This document shows positions 8,823 to 18,344 of a DNA stretch of 64,000 nucleotides, one piece after another. The position numbers were made by a program, and so were the translations under genes. The stretch spans positions 496,001 through 560,000 of the forward strand of contig JAXLYV010000003.1 of the NCBI GenBank assembly GCA_046351235.1. The letters are read 5' to 3'. Numbering within the stretch: position 1 is the stretch's first letter; each line of letters opens with the position of its first letter. The stretch is from JBBSAT01 sp046351235 (lineage in GTDB: Bacteria > Myxococcota_A > Polyangia > Polyangiales > Sandaracinaceae). Under the pieces are notes generated by a model that ran no database searches, had not been told where the DNA came from, and saw only the letters and a program-made list of their open reading frames with translations.

Positions 8823-10510
8823 GTTCCCCTCACTGCCAGGCTCGCATGCTCGCCGTCGATGTCCACGGCCGCGGAGGGTGCCAGGGGTCCCACCGCGAGG
8901 CGAAGAAGGTGCGTGAGCGGGATCGCGACGAGCGCGGCCGACGCGCCGAGGACCACCGCGCCGTAGGGCGTGTAGTAGTTGACGTCGAGGCAATGGCACT
9001 CCGAGGAGTTGTACGGAAGCGTCGCGAAGCTCGTGGTGAACGCGGCCGCCGAGCTCGCCAGGCCCGCGAGGCCGATCGCGCCGAGGGTCCAGCTCCACCA
9101 GGGCACGTCGCGCTCGGGAGGCAGCCAGAGCGGCACCGACGCCGACAGGAGCGCGCCGCCTGCCGCGCCGAGCGCGATGCTCGCCCACTGCTCGTCGAGC
9201 GCCCGCGCGCGATACGCGATCGCGAGGAGCAGCGTCGGGTCCATCGGCGAGTAGGTGTGGAGGTCGGTGTCCCAGCCCACGCTCGTGCCGAGGCCGGCGA
9301 TCAGCGCCGCTGCGCCGAGCGAGCCGACCACGATGCCGGCGTAGCCTGCGCCCGGGTCGAGCGGGCCACCCTGGGCGCCGCCCTCCTCCGGCCCCTGCAC
9401 CTCTTCTTCGTGCGCGGTCGCGGGGCCCGCGAGCAGGCGCGCGACGGTCGCGCTCACGTCGGCGGTCGGCCCGAGGTCGGCGCGGCGCGTCTCGCTGCGG
9501 CCCACGCTCGCGAGCACCAGCCGCGCGCCCGTACCGTTCGGGATCACGAGCAGCGCGTGGCTCACCTGCACGGCCGACGCGATGCGCAGCGCGTACTCCA
9601 CGGCACGCGTGTCGCCCTCGGCCGCCGCGAGCCGCAGCGCGAGGGTGCCTCCGACCGTGCGGAGCGCGTCGTCGAAGGCCGGATCGATGGTGATCGTGCG
9701 ATCCTCGGCCGGCATCGTGAGCGAATGAACCCGCGCGTGCGCCGTGCCGGGGCAGCGGAGCTCCACCTCGTACTCGCCGGCGGGCAGCCCGCTCACGGCC
9801 TCGGGGGTGGTGGCGAGCACGCGGCGGTTGACCTCGATCGCGCAGCCGCCCGGCGCACCGGCGATGCGGAGCGCATGCGTGGGGCGCGCGGCGAGCTCGG
9901 CGTCGATCTCGGTGACGAGCGCGTAGACGGGCGGGGCCGTCATCTGCCGGACCACCACCACGTCCGGATACAGTTGTCTGCACGCGCGCAGGCGCGAACG
10001 CGCCGCCGCTTGCTCGCCGAGCTGGATGTGGAGCCAGGCGTCGGCCGCGCAGCCGGCGAAGATCGTCTCGGCGAGCTCACGCTGCGTGGCCAGGACGTCG
10101 GTGGTGCCGTGGCTCAGCTCTTCCACGCGTCGCGCCTGCTCCACGGCGGCGTCGCGCTGGCGGAGAGCCACCATCTCCTCCAGCGCGTGGACCGCGTCGA
10201 CCAGCGCGCCGACCTCGTCCGCGCCGACGAGCACCTCTTCTCGAGAGTTGCGGTCCTCGATCAGCTCGGCCGCCTCGGCGGGCGAGGTGACGACGTAGCC
10301 CGAGCTGCCGAGGGCGCTCGCGAGCGCCTCGAGCCGGGCTGGCGGGTTGGCGGTCGCCCCGCTGCCGAGCTCGAGGGGCACGACGACGACGGTGCGCTCC
10401 TGGCCCTGCGCCAGGGTCGTGACCGTCAACGCAGAAACGAACAGCAGGGACGCCAGCGCGCGAGCGCACAGCCGAAGCGTCGATGTAGCGATGGAGAGGG
10501 AGCGGCGCAC
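8816..10510 (-). CDS. envelope protein with signal peptide, PEGA-like domain and C-terminal helices
   Basis: 564 residues if translated from the GTG at 10510, which gives a clean signal peptide (RRSLSIATS, then a hydrophobic core ending TLAQG); a longer frame upstream would add 38 unlikely residues before it. The soluble part has helical segments (about 90-190), a PEGA-like block (ALRIAGAPGGCAIEVNRRVLA and LPAGEYEVELRCPG, about 245-295), then from about 395 several hydrophobic helices. It overlaps the following PEGA protein gene. It is divergent from the Ser/Thr kinase at 10678, so the pair may be part of a kinase-controlled envelope system; this is inference only. Confidence 0.8.
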   Translation of the reverse strand: MRRSLSIATSTLRLCARALASLLFVSALTVTTLAQGQERTVVVVPLELGSGATANPPARLEALASALGSSGYVVTSPAEAAELIEDRNSREEVLVGADEVGALVDAVHALEEMVALRQRDAAVEQARRVEELSHGTTDVLATQRELAETIFAGCAADAWLHIQLGEQAAARSRLRACRQLYPDVVVVRQMTAPPVYALVTEIDAELAARPTHALRIAGAPGGCAIEVNRRVLATTPEAVSGLPAGEYEVELRCPGTAHARVHSLTMPAEDRTITIDPAFDDALRTVGGTLALRLAAAEGDTRAVEYALRIASAVQVSHALLVIPNGTGARLVLASVGRSETRRADLGPTADVSATVARLLAGPATAHEEEVQGPEEGGAQGGPLDPGAGYAGIVVGSLGAAALIAGLGTSVGWDTDLHTYSPMDPTLLLAIAYRARALDEQWASIALGAAGGALLSASVPLWLPPERDVPWWSWTLGAIGLAGLASSAAAFTTSFATLPYNSSECHCLDVNYYTPYGAVVLGASAALVAIPLTHLLRLAVGPLAPSAAVDIDGEHASLAVRGTW

Positions 10511-10677
10511 GCGAGGCCTTATCGAGCGGGCGCGCGCATCGTTGCGTACCCCCGCTGCACGGCGCTCCCCGTAGCAGAGACGTGCGTGGGCGTCCACGCT
10601 CGGGGGGAGCAACAAAAGTGGCACGTCGGGGCCGCTATCGCACGGGTCCCCTCCTGCGCTACGGTCGGCCGAGCGCG

Positions 10678-12309
10678 ATGGTCGACCGGTTCGGGCCTTT
10701 CGAGATTCTCCGCTCGCTCGGCGCGGGCGGCATGGCGGAGACGTTCCTCGCCATCCGCCGGGGCGAGGCCGGCGTCGAGCGCAAGGTCGCGCTCAAGCGC
10801 ATCCTCGGCGCCTACGGTCGCGATCGGGATTTCGTGCGCGCGTTCGTCGACGAGGCGCGGCTCGCCGTCCGCCTCGAGCACCCGAACGTCTGCCGTCTGT
10901 ACGACTTCGGTCAGATCGACGGCACGTACTGGATGAGCCTCGAGCTCTGCGAGGGCGGCGACCTGCGTGACTTGCTCGACGGGCTCGAGGCGCTGCGGCA
11001 GCCGATGCCCACCGACCTGGTCGTGCTCCTCGCGCTCGACATGGCCCAGGCGCTCCACTACGCGCACAACCTCGAGATCGACGGGCGGCGCGTGGATCTC
11101 GTGCACCGCGACATCTCCCCCTCGAACGTGCTCATCGACGGGCACGGGCACTTCAAGCTCGCCGACTTCGGGATCGCGCGCGCGCTCACGAACGTGCAGG
11201 TCACGGCGAGCGGCGTGGTGAAGGGCAAGACGCAGTACATGTCGCCCGATCACGTCCAGGCCCACAAGGTCGACGGGCGGGACGACCTCTGGTCGCTCGG
11301 GGTCATGCTCTTCGAGTGCATCGCCGGCGCGCGCCCGTTCACGGGCCCGACGGAGATGTCCGTGATGATGAACATCATGAAGGGCGAGCGGCCGAAGCTG
11401 CTCGACCTCGCGCCCTCGACGCCGCCTCTGCTCGCGGCGGCGATCGAGCGGCTGCTGGCCCACGATCGCGACCAGCGCACGCCGAGCGCCGCGGCACTGA
11501 TCGAAGAGCTCGAGCCCCTCGCGCCACCGCCCTCGGCGCGCTTGCGGCTCAGCAAGCTGGTGCCTGTGGCTCGCGCGGCCGCTACCGCGCGCGCGGCGAT
11601 GACGGACGCGGAGACCGATCCTGCGGCGGGTCAGGCACGCGCCGCGGCGCAGGGCGAGCGCACGGTCAGCGGCGCGATCGGTGCTCCGACGGTGCCCGAG
11701 ATGCCGCCGCCCGCGCTGGGCGCGTCGTCGCCCGAGGCCACCACGCCACGAACGGTGAGCGACGTCCCACGCTCGCGGCCGGCTTCGCTCGCCGCGGTCG
11801 GGTTCGCGCTGGGCCTCGCCTCGGTCATCGCGGCCGGTTACGCGATCCTCTCGTGGACTGCGCCCTCGGCCGGTCGCGAGCCCGTGACCGCGCCGCCTGT
11901 GACCGCGCCGCCTGTGACCGCGGCCGTCGAGCGGCCGCCTCCACCGAGCTCGGCGGCGCTCGACTCGGCTCCGCCCGCGAGCGCGCCGCCGCCGACGTCG
12001 TCGATCCCGGCCGTGCCGCCGCTCGAGACTGCCACGCCGCCCGCCGAAGCAGATGCTGCCGTTCCCGAAGCCACGGAGGCATCGGGCGACGAGCCCTCGC
12101 GGAGCGAGCCGGGCACGCTCGACGTGACGGCGATCCCGTGGGGCGGCATCTGGATCGATGGCCGTCGGGTCGGCGAGGGGCACGTGGTGCGGCGGCTCTC
12201 GGCGGGAACCCACCGCGTCGCCGTGGGCAACGACGGGCCCGGCGCGCCGCGCGAGGTCGAGATCCCGTCGGGCGGACGCACCCGGATCTCGATGCGGGTG
12301 GCTCAGTAG
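10678..12309 (+). CDS. Ser/Thr protein kinase with C-terminal PEGA-type domain
   Basis: 543 residues. Hanks-type kinase domain at about 5-270: Gly loop LGAGGMAET, ATP-binding Lys in VALKRIL (K40), catalytic loop HRDISPSNVL, and DFG in LADFGIARA, so the active site is complete. A long Ala/Pro linker follows, with one membrane helix around residues 365-390, and a C-terminal extracytoplasmic segment containing a PEGA-like block (VTAIPWGGIWIDGRRVGEG and LSAGTHRVAVG). The ATG at 10678 places the kinase fold directly at the N-terminus; an in-frame GTG/ATG 96 bases earlier is less likely. The next gene begins 12 bases after its stop, suggesting an operon with the zinc-ribbon repeat protein and the receiver. 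Confidence 0.92.
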   Translation: MVDRFGPFEILRSLGAGGMAETFLAIRRGEAGVERKVALKRILGAYGRDRDFVRAFVDEARLAVRLEHPNVCRLYDFGQIDGTYWMSLELCEGGDLRDLLDGLEALRQPMPTDLVVLLALDMAQALHYAHNLEIDGRRVDLVHRDISPSNVLIDGHGHFKLADFGIARALTNVQVTASGVVKGKTQYMSPDHVQAHKVDGRDDLWSLGVMLFECIAGARPFTGPTEMSVMMNIMKGERPKLLDLAPSTPPLLAAAIERLLAHDRDQRTPSAAALIEELEPLAPPPSARLRLSKLVPVARAAATARAAMTDAETDPAAGQARAAAQGERTVSGAIGAPTVPEMPPPALGASSPEATTPRTVSDVPRSRPASLAAVGFALGLASVIAAGYAILSWTAPSAGREPVTAPPVTAPPVTAAVERPPPPSSAALDSAPPASAPPPTSSIPAVPPLETATPPAEADAAVPEATEASGDEPSRSEPGTLDVTAIPWGGIWIDGRRVGEGHVVRRLSAGTHRVAVGNDGPGAPREVEIPSGGRTRISMRVAQ

Positions 12310-12321
12310 TCGCGTCTGGCG

Positions 12322-14019
12322 ATGCCGCCCCCTCTCGGGATCGAGGTCGTCCAGCGCCTGGCCGAGCAACACGGCGGAGTCTGTCTCTCCCGTCGCTACG
12401 TGGACATCAAGACGCCGCTCCGGTTCCGCTGTGCCCGCGGGCACGAGTGGAGCAGCAAGCCAGACAACCTCCGATGTGGGCACTGGTGTCCGGCGTGCGC
12501 GGGGGTTCGGCGCGGCACGCTCCGCGAGCTCCGGCAGCTGGCGCGCGCGCATCAGGGCGCGGTGCTCTCGCAGGCCTACATGGGCTCGCGTGTGTACCAC
12601 GCGTGGCGCTGCGCCCGCGGTCACACGTTCGAGGCGAGCCCGCACCAGGTGCGCGTCCTCGGGCGATGGTGCTCGTTCTGCCGTGGAACGCGATGGAACG
12701 TCGAGAAGCTCGGCGAGCTCGCGCGCGAGCGCGGCGGCGCTTGCCTCGCGAAGAGCTACGCGGACAAAGACACCCCGGTGCGGTGGCGCTGCGGACGGGG
12801 CCACGTGTTCGAGGCCTCCGTCGCGGCGATCCGGCATCGGCGTGAGTGGTGTCCGCGATGCCGCACGACGAGGCCGATGACGCTCGCTCGCGCACGCGAG
12901 GCGGCGCGCGCGCGCGGTGGCAGCTGCTCGTCGAGCGCGTGCGAGAAGGGCACGTCGGTGCTCTCATGGCGGTGCGCGAAGGGCCACGCATGGCGGGCGG
13001 CCGCGGCCCGCGTCGCCGCGGACGGCCACTGGTGCCCGATCTGCGCGCGCCGTCCGGGCCCAGCGAGCTCGCTGCTCTTGGAGGAGCTACGCGAGGTGGC
13101 GGGGCGCAGAGGCGGTCGCCTGCTCTCGAGCGCATGGGCCGGCGAGCTCGGGTATCTGGAGTGGGAGTGCGCGCTCGGGCACGCGTTCCGCGCCCGGCCC
13201 GGCGCGGTGAGGAAGGGCGGGTGGTGCCGGGTCTGCAAGCGGCTCGAACGGCTCGGCATCTCCGAGATGCAGCAGCTCGCACGGGCTCGCGGCGGTGATT
13301 GCCTGTCGCTCCGCTACGCGAATCTCCACACGGTGCTGCGCTGGCGCTGCGCGCTCGGCCACGAGTGGCGCACGAAAGCGAGGCACGTACGCGCGGGCAC
13401 TTGGTGTCCGACGTGCGCGCGGGCGCGCTCGCGCTTCGGCCCTGCGCTCGACCTGGCGACGGTACGTGCAGACGCGGAGAAGCGCGGAGGGCGCTGCCTT
13501 TCGTCCGAGTACGTGAGCTCCTCCGCGAAGCTCGAGTGGGAGTGCGCGCTGGGTCATCGATGGCACGCCTCGGCGAGCAGCGTGCGGCGCGGCCACTGGT
13601 GCCACGTGTGCGCGGGCTACGGCGCTCTGGGCATCGACGCGGCGCGGGCCGCAGCATCGGCGCGAGGGGGTGAGTGCCTGTCGCCGCGCTGCGCGAGCGG
13701 CGCGGCCGTCCTCCGCTGGCGCTGCCGAAGCGGACACGACTTCCGGGCGAGGCTCGCCTCGGTGCGCCGCGGACGCTGGTGCTCCCTCTGCAACGAAGGT
13801 CATGTGGCGGATGAGACGCTCGCGGCGGTGCGTGCGGCCGCGTCGGCGATGGGCATCGAGCTCGTCTCCACGGCGGCGGTGGACGCGAGCTCCGCGCTTC
13901 GCTTCACCTGCGCCCGGGGCCACGTATTCCGAGCGCGCGTCACCGAGCTGCGGCAGAGCGAACGGTGCCCGCTCTGCGCCAAGCGAGTTGCGCCGAACCG
14001 CCGCAGAGGGCGATCGTGA
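12322..14019 (+). CDS. protein of nine tandem zinc-ribbon (treble-clef-like) repeats
   Basis: 565 residues consisting almost entirely of nine repeats of about 60 residues and nothing else. Each repeat runs: a short helix with LARxRGG, then CLSxxY, then [LF].[WF].CAxGH.[WF] and, 12-14 residues later, WCxxC. The conserved C..GH...C..C set would bind one zinc per repeat (nine in all). Similar single or few-copy modules are annotated as probable zinc-ribbon or treble-clef domains, related to those found beside nucleases and in large-virus proteins; a nucleic-acid-binding role is plausible but not shown. Start is the ATG 12 bases after the kinase stop; its stop overlaps an in-frame GTG of the receiver gene (GTGA). 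Confidence 0.85.
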   Translation: MPPPLGIEVVQRLAEQHGGVCLSRRYVDIKTPLRFRCARGHEWSSKPDNLRCGHWCPACAGVRRGTLRELRQLARAHQGAVLSQAYMGSRVYHAWRCARGHTFEASPHQVRVLGRWCSFCRGTRWNVEKLGELARERGGACLAKSYADKDTPVRWRCGRGHVFEASVAAIRHRREWCPRCRTTRPMTLARAREAARARGGSCSSSACEKGTSVLSWRCAKGHAWRAAAARVAADGHWCPICARRPGPASSLLLEELREVAGRRGGRLLSSAWAGELGYLEWECALGHAFRARPGAVRKGGWCRVCKRLERLGISEMQQLARARGGDCLSLRYANLHTVLRWRCALGHEWRTKARHVRAGTWCPTCARARSRFGPALDLATVRADAEKRGGRCLSSEYVSSSAKLEWECALGHRWHASASSVRRGHWCHVCAGYGALGIDAARAAASARGGECLSPRCASGAAVLRWRCRSGHDFRARLASVRRGRWCSLCNEGHVADETLAAVRAAASAMGIELVSTAAVDASSALRFTCARGHVFRARVTELRQSERCPLCAKRVAPNRRRGRS

Positions 14020-14072
14020 GCGAGGGCCGTGAGAGCGACGCAACGTCGCGCCCGAGTGGGCGACAAGGCCAC

Positions 14073-14438
14073 ATGGCCGCCCCGCTCGTCCTGCTCGTCG
14101 AAGATCGCCCGCTCGTCATGAGAAGTCTGTCGAAGGCGGCGAGGGCCGTGGGCTGGCAGCCCATCGAGGCCGCCACCATCGAGGAGGCTCGGTTCGTCCT
14201 GGAGCGAGGGCCGCTGAACACCGTGATCAGCGACTACGCGCTCCGACGGGGCGAGACCGGGCTCGAGCTCCTGGCGCTCGCGAGAGACCTGCAGCCGAGC
14301 AGCCTGCGCGTGCTGAGCTCCGCCAGCGTCCCGCCTGGCTTGGACGAGGCGATCGCGTCCGGCCTCGTGCAGGTGTTCCTCCCGAAGCCATACGGGATCA
14401 GCGCCCTGCTTCGACTGGCGAGGACGCCCACGTCGTGA
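14073..14438 (+). CDS. stand-alone response regulator receiver
   Basis: A single receiver domain of 121 residues with no output domain: acidic pocket in LLVEDRP, phospho-acceptor Asp in NTVISDYALRRG, Ser in LRVLSSAS and Lys in VFLPKPYG. It could be a phosphate shuttle or a DivK/CheY-like effector. The start is uncertain: an in-frame GTG at 14016 overlaps the stop of the zinc-ribbon gene (GTGA) and would add 19 polar residues, while ATG 14073 begins directly at the fold. Its 3' end faces the NtrC gene with 7 bases between the stops, so a shared pathway with that regulator is possible. Confidence 0.82.
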   Translation: MAAPLVLLVEDRPLVMRSLSKAARAVGWQPIEAATIEEARFVLERGPLNTVISDYALRRGETGLELLALARDLQPSSLRVLSSASVPPGLDEAIASGLVQVFLPKPYGISALLRLARTPTS

Positions 14439-14445
14439 ACGCGCG

Positions 14446-15822
14446 CTACGCCTTCTTGCCCTTCACTCCGTACTCGGCGAGGCGGTACTGGATGGTGCGC
14501 ACGCTGATGTCGAGCACCTGCGCGGCGCGCGAGGTGGACCAGTCGTTGGCCTCCAGCGTCCGCAGGATGGCGTGTCGCTCGATCTCGGCCATCGTCGATC
14601 CCGGGATGGCGATCCCCACCTGCGGCGAGACGTCGACCATGTCGGCCGGCAAGTCGTGCGCGTCGATGCGCTCGCCCTCGCAGAGCACCACGGCGCGCTC
14701 CATCGCGTTCTCGAGCTCGCGGACGTTGCCCGGCCAGCGATGCGAGAGCAGCTGCGTGCGCGCCGCGTCCGTGAAGCCGACGATGCGCTTCTGGTTCTCC
14801 TCGGAGAAGCGCGACAGGAAATGGTGCGCGAGCGCCATCACGTCGGCGCCGCGCTCGCGGAGCGGCGGCATCGGGATCTGGATGACGCGCAGCCGGTAGT
14901 AGAGGTCCTCGCGGAAGCGGCCCTCCTTCACGTCGGCGGCGAGGTCGCGGTTGGTCGCCGCGACGAGGCGCACGTCCACGTGGATCGTCTCGTTGCCGCC
15001 CACGCGCTCGAACTGGCGCTCTTGCAGGACGCGCAAGAGCTTCACCTGGAGCGAGAGCGGGATCTCACCGACCTCGTCGAGGAAGAGCGTGCCGCCGTGC
15101 GCCTGCTCGAAGCGCCCGATGCGCTGCTTGTCGGCGCCCGTGAACGCGCCGCGCTCGTGCCCGAAGAGCTCGCTCTCGAGGAGCGACTGCGCGAGCGCCG
15201 CGCACTGGAGCATCACGAAGGGCTTCTTGGCGCGCGGGCTCAGCGCGTGGATGGCGCGCGCGACCTCGCCCTTGCCGGTGCCGCTCTCGCCGGTGACGAG
15301 CACCGTCGCGCGGCTCGGCGCGACCTGACGCACGGTCCGGTAGACCTGCTGCATCGACGTGCTCGAGCCGACGAGGCCGTCGAGCCCCGCCTCGTCGCGG
15401 CCGCGGATCTGGCGCCGCAGGTTCTCCGCCTCGACGCGCAGATCCCGGTGCGCGAGCGCGCGATCGATCGACACGACGAGCGCGCCGATGTCGATCGGCT
15501 TGGTGAGGAAGTCGTTCGCGCCCGCGCGCACCGCCGCGACCGCCGTCGAGACCTCGCCGAACGCGGTGACCACGATCACCGGCAGCGTCGGCTCGAGCTC
15601 GTGCAGGCGGCCCGTCAGCTCGATACCATCCATCCCCGGCATCTTCAGGTCGGTGATCACCACGTCGGGCGGGTGCTCGCCGAAGCGCTCGAGCGCCTCT
15701 TCTCCGCCGTCGGCGACGGCGACGCTGAACCCCTCCTGCTCCAGCAGGATCTTCAGTCCGCTGCGCGCCGCAGGCTCGTCGTCCACCAAGAGGACGTGGG
15801 GCTTGGCCGATCCACTCGTCAC
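14446..15822 (-). CDS. sigma-54-dependent response regulator (NtrC family)
   Basis: 458 residues. Receiver domain at about 8-122 with phospho-acceptor D58 and K108; AAA+ sigma-54 interaction domain at about 150-385 with Walker A GESGTGKG (178-185), the sigma-54 contact loop GAFTGA (225-230) and Walker B GGTLFLDEVGEI; Fis-type helix-turn-helix at the end (STSRAAQVLDISVRTIQYRL). It activates transcription from sigma-54 promoters when phosphorylated. It lies 21 bases after the globin-coupled histidine kinase gene on the same strand, so that kinase is the likely partner. Confidence 0.95.
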   Translation of the reverse strand: MTSGSAKPHVLLVDDEPAARSGLKILLEQEGFSVAVADGGEEALERFGEHPPDVVITDLKMPGMDGIELTGRLHELEPTLPVIVVTAFGEVSTAVAAVRAGANDFLTKPIDIGALVVSIDRALAHRDLRVEAENLRRQIRGRDEAGLDGLVGSSTSMQQVYRTVRQVAPSRATVLVTGESGTGKGEVARAIHALSPRAKKPFVMLQCAALAQSLLESELFGHERGAFTGADKQRIGRFEQAHGGTLFLDEVGEIPLSLQVKLLRVLQERQFERVGGNETIHVDVRLVAATNRDLAADVKEGRFREDLYYRLRVIQIPMPPLRERGADVMALAHHFLSRFSEENQKRIVGFTDAARTQLLSHRWPGNVRELENAMERAVVLCEGERIDAHDLPADMVDVSPQVGIAIPGSTMAEIERHAILRTLEANDWSTSRAAQVLDISVRTIQYRLAEYGVKGKKA

Positions 15823-15843
15823 GATCCCTCGCTCCGCCGCCGT

Positions 15844-17499
15844 TCAGGCGGTCGTCGGGAGAGTCACACGAAACGTGGTCGAACCGGGTCGGGATTCGTA
15901 CGTGAGCTGCCCACCGTGATCGGAAGCGATCCGATGCGCGAGCGGCAGACCGAGCCCCGTCCCCTCGGGCTTGGTGGAGTAGAAGACGTCGAGCACGCGG
16001 GTGTCGGTCTGGGGAATGCCCGGGCCGTCGTCGTGCACCTCGACGATCACTTCGCGGCTGCCGCGCGAGAGCGCGAGGACGACGCGCGCGCCCCTTCGGG
16101 AGGCCGCGATCGCCTCGATCGCGTTGCGCACGAGCTGCTCGAAGAGCACCCCGAGGCGCTCGGCGTCGGCACGCACCGACACGTCGAGCGAGGGAGGCGT
16201 GATCTCGATCGTCACGTGCGCGGCCGTCGCCTGCGACGCCGCGGCGTCTCGCACGCGCTCGAGCACCCCACGCAGCGAGGTCTCGGAGATCTGCAGCGGG
16301 CGCGGGCGCGCGAACGCGAGGAACTCGTCGAGCAAGGTCGACAGCCGCGTCAGCTCGTGCTGCACCGTCGCGCGCGCCTCCTGCGCGTCCGCCCCGGCCG
16401 TGCCACCCCGAATCGCGCGCTCGAGCACCTGCAGGTGCAGGAGTGCACCGTGGAGGGGATTGCGGATCTCGTGCGCCAGGCCCGCGACCAGCGTTCCCAT
16501 CGCCACGAGCCGCTCGTGCTGCTGCGCGAGCTCGGTCCGCGCACGCTCGTCCGTCACGTCGCGCCCCACCACGAGGAGCGCGACCTCTTCGGGCCCCTCG
16601 GGCGCGATCGCCGGCCGGCCGATGCGCGCACGGATGCGGCGGAGCGGCCCGGTCCGCGGCGCCAGCACGAGATCGGTGTCGTAGTGCGCGATCGACGCGA
16701 CGAGCACTTCCTGCCGCGCGCGCTCGAGCTCTTCCGGCTCGCGCTCGCTCTCGAGCAGCTCGCCGAAGGGCCGCCCGACGAGCTCGGCCTGCGATCGACC
16801 GAGCGCGCGCGTGAGCTCGCCGCTCGCGAAGCGGACTTCCCCGCGCCCATCGAGGCCGAGCACGAAGAGCTGGGCCAGATCCACGACCTCGGGATGGCGT
16901 GCCTCGAGCTCGGCGAGCTGCTCGCGGAGCTGCCTCTGTTCGGCGCGCTCGAGGCGCTGGGCGCGCGCCACCGCATGCGCATCCTGCACGGCGACGAGCA
17001 CGGCCGACTGCGCGTCGAGGAGGCGATGGAGCGCGAGCTCCTGCTCGGCCGTCGCGCCGCCCGCGCGCATCGCCGCGCCGAGCTTCTCGCGGAGGAGCGC
17101 GCTCGCCGCCGGGACGAAGCGGGCAGGAACGCCGGCGCCCGCGTGCACGTGGCCGACCCGGACGAGCATCCGTGCGAACGCGTCGTCGTACCGTCCGGAG
17201 AAGAGGGACTCGAGCCAGCGCTCCATCGACCCGCGCAGCTGCTCGACGTGCGCCTCGTCGCGCAGCACGCCGCTCGCGCCCTCGAAGGCCTGCATCCGCT
17301 CGTAGAAGGCGCGCGCGATCGCCGGCAGCGCGGGGCGCACGAGCGCCGCGCTCGCCGCGAGACGGTCCGCGTCGTCCGGGCCGAAGCCGGCGTAGTCGAG
17401 CGCCTCGCGCACGCCGAGCGCCAGCGCCTCGTCGTCGACGCCGTGCGCGGCGCCGTGATGCTCGGTCTTGCCCCGACGCTTGCGACGACGCTCGCTCAT
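15844..17499 (-). CDS. globin-coupled sensor histidine kinase (protoglobin-PAS-HisKA-HATPase)
   Basis: 551 residues. Residues about 25-175 resemble the protoglobin domain of globin-coupled sensors: FYERMQAF, MERWLESLFSGRYDDAF and RVGHVHAGAGVPARF, in which His119 would be the proximal haem ligand. A short helical linker leads to a PAS domain (about 202-320, ending VVGRDVTDE). The kinase part has the H-box LAHEIRNPLHGALLHLQ (His343), an N-box LVRNAIEAI, DDGPGIP, and G-box EGTGLGLPLAHRIASDHGG. There are no membrane helices, so it should be a cytosolic haem-based O2 (or CO/NO) sensor. Its start overlaps the stop of the USP gene (ATGA). Confidence 0.87.
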   Translation of the reverse strand: MSERRRKRRGKTEHHGAAHGVDDEALALGVREALDYAGFGPDDADRLAASAALVRPALPAIARAFYERMQAFEGASGVLRDEAHVEQLRGSMERWLESLFSGRYDDAFARMLVRVGHVHAGAGVPARFVPAASALLREKLGAAMRAGGATAEQELALHRLLDAQSAVLVAVQDAHAVARAQRLERAEQRQLREQLAELEARHPEVVDLAQLFVLGLDGRGEVRFASGELTRALGRSQAELVGRPFGELLESEREPEELERARQEVLVASIAHYDTDLVLAPRTGPLRRIRARIGRPAIAPEGPEEVALLVVGRDVTDERARTELAQQHERLVAMGTLVAGLAHEIRNPLHGALLHLQVLERAIRGGTAGADAQEARATVQHELTRLSTLLDEFLAFARPRPLQISETSLRGVLERVRDAAASQATAAHVTIEITPPSLDVSVRADAERLGVLFEQLVRNAIEAIAASRRGARVVLALSRGSREVIVEVHDDGPGIPQTDTRVLDVFYSTKPEGTGLGLPLAHRIASDHGGQLTYESRPGSTTFRVTLPTTA

Positions 17500-18344
17500 G
17501 ACGCGCGCGTGACGAGGAAGGGGGTCGTGCAGGCGTGGGCCAGCGACTCCGCGGTGCTGCCGAGCACCCAGCGCTCGAGCCCGCGGCGGCCGTGGTTGCC
17601 GACGACGACGAGGGCGGCCGAGACGCGGGCCGCGTGGGCGCCGATGCTCTTGGCGATCGACCCCTCGACGCCGACGACGCTCAGCGTGGCGTCGCCGATG
17701 CCCTCCGGGGCGACCACGTGCAGGTGGGCCGTGATGCGCTGCATCGCTTCGTGATCGCTCGGCGCGCGCACGTGCACGAGGCTCAGAGGGCGCCGCAGTC
17801 GGCGGGCGAGGTCGGTGGCGCTCGCCCAGACGCGGACATCGACCTCTCCGCCGTCGAGGCTCGCGAGCACGGGCCCCCGCGGCGAGATCGCGGCGCCCTC
17901 CGGCACGACGAGCACCGGCTGCGTCGCGCGCCGGAGCACGCGATCGACGGTGTGGGCCAGGATCGAGCGCCCGCGGCGGGCGCCCACCACGATGCACGCG
18001 GTCTCGAGCGCCGCGGCCGTGGACGTGAGCGCCTCGAAAGGGCGGCCGTCGAAGAGGCTCGCCGTGACGGCTCCCTCGCCCGCGCTCTTGGCCGCGTCGG
18101 CGCGCACGGTCGCGAGGTCGACCTCGGCGGCGCGCTTGCGCTCGGCGATCCGCGCCGCCATCACCGCATGCGGAATCGCCGCGGGCCCGCTCGTCACCGC
18201 CTCGTCGCCGCCGGCCATGTCGAGCGCATGAACGATCGAGAGCCGGGCGTCGAGCCCCCGCACCAGCTCGGCCGCCGTGCGCACGAGCGCGCGGTCGGAG
18301 TCGCTCCCGTCGTACCCGACCACGAACGTGGTCCGGTCGGTCAC
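17496..18344 (-). CDS. universal stress protein with two tandem USP domains
   Basis: 282 residues with two USP folds: domain 1 (about 5-150) opens FVVGYDGSDSDRALV and ends VVGARRGRSILAHTVDRVLRRATQPVLVVP; domain 2 (about 155-280) ends VVVGNHGRRGLERWVLGSTAESLAHACTTPFLV. Only the second has the full ATP-type signature G..GR.G....LGS, so the first may not bind nucleotide. The GTG start overlaps the sigma-factor stop (GTGA) and the stop overlaps the kinase start. USPs are typically induced by hypoxia, starvation or respiratory arrest, which suits the globin-sensor context. Confidence 0.9.
   Translation of the reverse strand: MTDRTTFVVGYDGSDSDRALVRTAAELVRGLDARLSIVHALDMAGGDEAVTSGPAAIPHAVMAARIAERKRAAEVDLATVRADAAKSAGEGAVTASLFDGRPFEALTSTAAALETACIVVGARRGRSILAHTVDRVLRRATQPVLVVPEGAAISPRGPVLASLDGGEVDVRVWASATDLARRLRRPLSLVHVRAPSDHEAMQRITAHLHVVAPEGIGDATLSVVGVEGSIAKSIGAHAARVSAALVVVGNHGRRGLERWVLGSTAESLAHACTTPFLVTRAS

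Noticed and set aside
11880..11930. Triple repeat of gtgaccgcgccgcct, considered as CRISPR or microsatellite
   Set aside because: It is in frame inside the Pro/Ala linker of the kinase (PVTAPPVTAPPVTA) and has no spacers.
12322..14019. Regular 180-bp periodicity considered as a non-coding satellite
   Set aside because: The periodicity follows the nine protein repeats with conserved Cys/His codons and an intact frame, so it is coding.
14572..17754. 1060-codon open frame on the plus strand
   Set aside because: It is antisense to the NtrC, globin-kinase and USP genes, with composition (Arg/His/Asp-rich, no domain) of a GC-rich shadow frame.
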